From positions 1 through 36,800 of the forward strand of contig BQJS01000019.1 in the NCBI GenBank assembly GCA_021604825.1: a DNA stretch of 36,800 nucleotides. The letters are read 5' to 3'. Origin of the DNA: Phycisphaerae bacterium (GTDB lineage Bacteria > Planctomycetota > Phycisphaerae > UBA1845). Position numbers and translations under genes: made by a program. Below are positions 34,017 through 36,800 of the stretch, in pieces (position 1 is the first letter of the stretch; every line of letters starts with the position of its first letter). A model generated the notes under the pieces. It was not told where the DNA came from. It searched no databases and saw only the letters and a program-made list of their open reading frames with translations.

Positions 34017-36489
34017 CGCCCAACTCCATGACCAGTCGCAAACCGTGGTAAGCCGTTCTTCCAGTCGGATCCGTATAGTTGCGCTGTGCAGTCCGGCACC
34101 GAATCGCTGGCGAATACGTTGCCCCACCCTTCACAACAAACGGCATTCCGTCCTCAGTGTACTTCGTCGAAGTCCACTCCCAAGTGCCACCGTGCATATC
34201 AAACGTGCCCCAAAAACTTGGCATGTGTTTACCGACAACATTCCAGCCAGGTCGTCGGCCTGCACAATGTGCCATGTAGCGTGCATATTTTGGATCGTCG
34301 CCAAAGCAGAATCGCTTATCGCTTGCGCCTGTTGCGGCATTTTCCCACTCTTCTTCGGTGGGCAGGCGATACGAGCGCGATGGAGTCAATGCTGCACCCT
34401 TTGCGGTGAGCCAATCGATGTAGGCATCTGCCTCGACCTTGCTGATATAACCTGCCGCCGCTTGCTCCTTATGTTCAACCGACAGTCCAATCAACAGGTT
34501 GGCCATGTCATCGAAGCGATATCCTTCGGCGATTTCAATGTTTGCTGGATCATTCAAGAATTCTTGAAACGCAGCCCAAGTAACTTCAGTATCGGCGACC
34601 CAAAGGTCATCAATCGCAATGCCTTCTACCGGTCGATCTTCGTCATCGAATCGATCCGGATCGGTTTCGTCACTTCCGCGGAAGAATTCATCATTTCCGG
34701 GAATGAGCACAAACGTCTGTCCGCTGATCTCGTCGGCAAAGACGTCCGCTGAATCATTCGCGTCTACCAACTGTCCCATCCGCATCGCAGCCCAAACCGC
34801 AGCCGCCCGCACTCCGGGATGCTCGGCAGTTTCAGCCCACTCGACGCAATCGGAAGCCAGTTCTTCGTCTTCCGGCGCGATCTGACCGATCAGGCACAGG
34901 CTTACGTAACGCTGACGATCAGTTCCCGACTCGGCATACTCAATCAGTTGCGGCAGAATCGCTGCCGACATTTTTTCCGGCAGGTTGGCCAATTCCAACC
35001 ACTCACCGTTTTCCCAAAGCGCTCCGCCGTCGATCGATTCCCAGAAATCATCCGGCGCAATCAGCATGCCTCCACGGGCACCCATGATACGTTCGGTGTA
35101 TGCGCTGGATGAGAGGCTGCGAATCATCGCATCCTGCAAGATTTCCGCGAGTTTCGGTTCAGCCGCCGCGCTCTGCTTCATGGCGTCGGCTGGGTCGTCG
35201 ACGAACTGAGCCATGATCTGCGCCGCACTGGCATGGGCGAGTTGCACGGATTGGTTCCACCACGTCCAACCGCTGAACACAACGATTGCGAGAAATGCTG
35301 CAGCCACGGAGACCGGCACGCGGTGGCGGCTGATCATCTTGCGCACCATGTAGGTCGTGCTGTCGCGCTTGGCTTCGATCGGCTGACCTTTGAGATACCG
35401 ATTCAAATCGTCGGCGAAGGCATTGGCCGACTGGTAGCGGCGGTCTTTTTCCTTGGCGAGCGCTTTAAGGACGATGGTTTCAACTTCATCGTTGATGCGT
35501 CGTCCGACCAGTGACGGTTTCTTGGGATCGACCTCTGCGATGTTTTGCAAAATGTCTGCGATGTTCCCAATGACTTTGTATGGAAACTGACCGGTGAGCA
35601 TTTCGTAGAGAATCACGCCCAGCGAATAAATGTCCGTGCGGACGTCAACATGTTCGTGTTCGCCCGAAGCTTGTTCCGGCGACATATACGGAAGCGTACC
35701 CATCAGTTGGCCCGTGACCGAAATCGTCTTGGCCCGCTCAAGATCCGACGCCTGATCGTCCACCGATTTCGCCAAACCAAAGTCCAGCACGAATGGCTCG
35801 CCGTGTTCATCGACGAGGATGTTTGAAGGTTTCAGGTCGCGGTGAATGATCCCGCGCTGGTGCGCATACGCGACGGCTTCGCAGACCTTCTGAAAGATCG
35901 CCAGCATGCGTTCACGTGAAACGTTGTTATCTATGATGTATTTGTCGAGGCGTTGGCCTTCGACGTAGCGCATGGCGAAGTAATAACGCCCGCTGTCGAC
36001 GCCGCTCTCGAGAATCGTCACGATGTTGGAGTGATCGAGCTGGGCGACGAGTTCAACTTCGCGCTCGAAACGCCGACGCGCTTTCTCCGTGGCGAACGGG
36101 CCATCCAAAAGAACCTTCAACGCGACCTTGCGCTTGGTGGATTGCTGGACGGCAAGGTAAACCAAGCCCATACCACCGCGGCCGATTTCCTTGATGATCG
36201 TGTAGCCTTCGATCTGAGTGATCGCGTTGGCTGGTGCGTTGACGTCGAGTTGAAATGACGAACCCTCGATCGTGGACTGATCGGCGACGTCCACGTCAAT
36301 GCGCTGGGCCTCTTCGTCCAGCACTCGGCGCAGACCGGGCAGAAGATCCTCGTCACTGCTATTCTTTTCGCAGTGCGTGCGGCAGACGCGACATCCAAGC
36401 AGATGCTCTTCAATCGAGACAGCCAGCTCCAAATCGCACGTTCCCGATTGGAACAGCGAGAGCATTTCAGATGATGGGCAATCAGACAT
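34003..36489 (-). CDS. Ser/Thr kinase with N-terminal zinc finger and C-terminal FGE-sulfatase domain
   Basis: 828 residues from the ATG at 36489; a TTG at 36504 is the alternative and neither has a strong ribosome-binding site. Residues 25-40 form an anti-sigma-type zinc finger, HLLGCRVC (His29, Cys33, Cys36). The kinase domain has EIGRGGMGLVYLA (101-113), Lys125, HRDLKPSNIL (216-225) and DFGLAK (236-241). One transmembrane helix lies at about 391-411. HEAT-like helical repeats follow (500-575). The C-terminus (590-828) is an FGE-sulfatase/SUMF1-like domain with FVLIPG, RLPTEEEWENA, DMHGGTWEW and a YHGLRLV ending. Only one Cys is at the place of the FGE copper site (RCRTAQRNY), so the domain probably binds rather than oxidises. 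It is the head of an operon with two lipoproteins. Confidence 0.92.
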   Translation of the reverse strand: MSDCPSSEMLSLFQSGTCDLELAVSIEEHLLGCRVCRTHCEKNSSDEDLLPGLRRVLDEEAQRIDVDVADQSTIEGSSFQLDVNAPANAITQIEGYTIIKEIGRGGMGLVYLAVQQSTKRKVALKVLLDGPFATEKARRRFEREVELVAQLDHSNIVTILESGVDSGRYYFAMRYVEGQRLDKYIIDNNVSRERMLAIFQKVCEAVAYAHQRGIIHRDLKPSNILVDEHGEPFVLDFGLAKSVDDQASDLERAKTISVTGQLMGTLPYMSPEQASGEHEHVDVRTDIYSLGVILYEMLTGQFPYKVIGNIADILQNIAEVDPKKPSLVGRRINDEVETIVLKALAKEKDRRYQSANAFADDLNRYLKGQPIEAKRDSTTYMVRKMISRHRVPVSVAAAFLAIVVFSGWTWWNQSVQLAHASAAQIMAQFVDDPADAMKQSAAAEPKLAEILQDAMIRSLSSSAYTERIMGARGGMLIAPDDFWESIDGGALWENGEWLELANLPEKMSAAILPQLIEYAESGTDRQRYVSLCLIGQIAPEDEELASDCVEWAETAEHPGVRAAAVWAAMRMGQLVDANDSADVFADEISGQTFVLIPGNDEFFRGSDETDPDRFDDEDRPVEGIAIDDLWVADTEVTWAAFQEFLNDPANIEIAEGYRFDDMANLLIGLSVEHKEQAAAGYISKVEADAYIDWLTAKGAALTPSRSYRLPTEEEWENAATGASDKRFCFGDDPKYARYMAHCAGRRPGWNVVGKHMPSFWGTFDMHGGTWEWTSTKYTEDGMPFVVKGGATYSPAIRCRTAQRNYTDPTGRTAYHGLRLVMELGDASM

Positions 36490-36572
36490 CGTCTTGGGAC
36501 CCAATCTACAAGATCAACGAGCCAAACGCTCGAACGGATTTATATCAAACACGCGCCATCGCAAACAAATAT

Positions 36573-36800
36573 CTATTCACCCCGAAACGCAACTGCCGCG
36601 ACTTGCGGCGAACCTTCGTCGTCGAGTGAGAAGCACAACGCCTGGATGTCTGACGACTGACGAAACAGTCTAGCCACCTTGGCGGGTTGGCCGTGCAGCG
36701 ATGTCGCCAACACGCGACACTTCAACCGCCGCGACAGGTTAATGAGCATCGCAAAATGAACTCCCCATGGACCGGTGAACTCTTCGACCTGGCTGAAATC
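36573..36800 (-). CDS. STAS-like (anti-sigma factor antagonist-like) protein, C-terminal part
   Basis: An open minus-strand frame enters from the window edge and ends at a TAG (36573-36575), giving the last 75 residues. DFSQVEEFTGPWGVHFAMLI then NLSRRLKCRVLATSLHGQPA then KVARLFR matches the strand-helix order of a STAS domain. At the usual DSSG site, whose Ser is phosphorylated in SpoIIAA, this protein has TGPWG, so it may not be phospho-regulated. It precedes the kinase by 84 bp and may be part of its operon. The 5' part is outside the window, so the call is tentative. Confidence 0.5.
   Translation of the reverse strand, partial: DFSQVEEFTGPWGVHFAMLINLSRRLKCRVLATSLHGQPAKVARLFRQSSDIQALCFSLDDEGSPQVAAVAFRGE

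Noticed and set aside
34017..34127. 37-residue upstream extension of the carboxypeptidase-regulatory-like lipoprotein
   Set aside because: It lies inside the kinase gene and would bury the signal peptide; a GGAG site supports the start at 34016.
1..36800. CRISPR arrays, tRNA or rRNA genes, complete insertion sequences, prophage
   Set aside because: None was seen. The repeats found are short inverted pairs, with no regularly spaced direct repeats or transposase genes.

Overview
The window looks like a chromosomal segment of a planctomycete, probably Phycisphaerae-like; this is inferred from gene content because no rRNA or other marker is present. The clues are two large membrane-anchored Ser/Thr kinases (one with TPRs, one with an anti-sigma-type zinc finger and a C-terminal FGE-sulfatase domain), an ECF sigma factor translationally coupled to one kinase, dockerin-like EF-hand units on secreted proteins, a planctomycete-style pseudopilin with an FTLVELLVVI leader, many lipoproteins, and di-haem DHOR (DUF1111) proteins.

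Layout. 1-4822: a divergent pair of c-type cytochrome transcription units. On the minus strand a DHOR lipoprotein is followed by a beta-propeller-like lipoprotein that runs off the window; on the plus strand is a tandem-duplicated DHOR with four CXXCH motifs. 4823-5379: a non-coding stretch rich in inverted repeats. 5380-12800: a compact plus-strand chemotaxis cluster, cheA-cheW-cheD-HDOD-cheY-cheX-cheR-cheB, with no receptor or flagellar gene in view. 12858-14566: a hemerythrin-like gene and a lipoprotein polysaccharide deacetylase. 14605-19383 (minus): kinase-TPR, ECF sigma factor and an FG-GAP/dockerin secreted protein. 19602-21865: DUF488 and a TPR lipoprotein, divergent. 22193-26418: a pseudopilin and a 1011-residue secreted protein that looks like a PstS-type binding-protein fold joined to a Cys-rich segment and dockerin-like repeats. 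26419-26801: a dRS3-like small repeat and a strong terminator. 26802-28287: two paralogous membrane proteins. 28276-29316 (minus): a GAF-GGDEF diguanylate cyclase, followed by a decayed third copy of the membrane-protein 3' end. 29845-30549 (minus): a lone CoA-transferase subunit A. 30906-31805: a lipoprotein with an 18-residue HNG solenoid. 31827-31900: a 74-bp inverted-repeat element. 31924-36800 (minus): a probable operon of STAS-like protein (partial), kinase-FGE, lipoprotein and metzincin-like protease with overlapping genes.

How it may fit together. The chemotaxis genes encode a full adaptation (CheB, CheR, CheD), phosphorylation (CheA, CheW, CheY) and dephosphorylation (CheX) set, so a receptor must be encoded elsewhere. 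The CheA has MshEN-like repeats where P2 is usually found; together with the nearby GGDEF protein this raises, but does not prove, a c-di-GMP link. The two kinase operons pair cytoplasmic phosphosignalling with secreted or lipid-anchored products. Start codons were chosen by ribosome-binding site wherever one is visible, and several differ from the longest reading frame.
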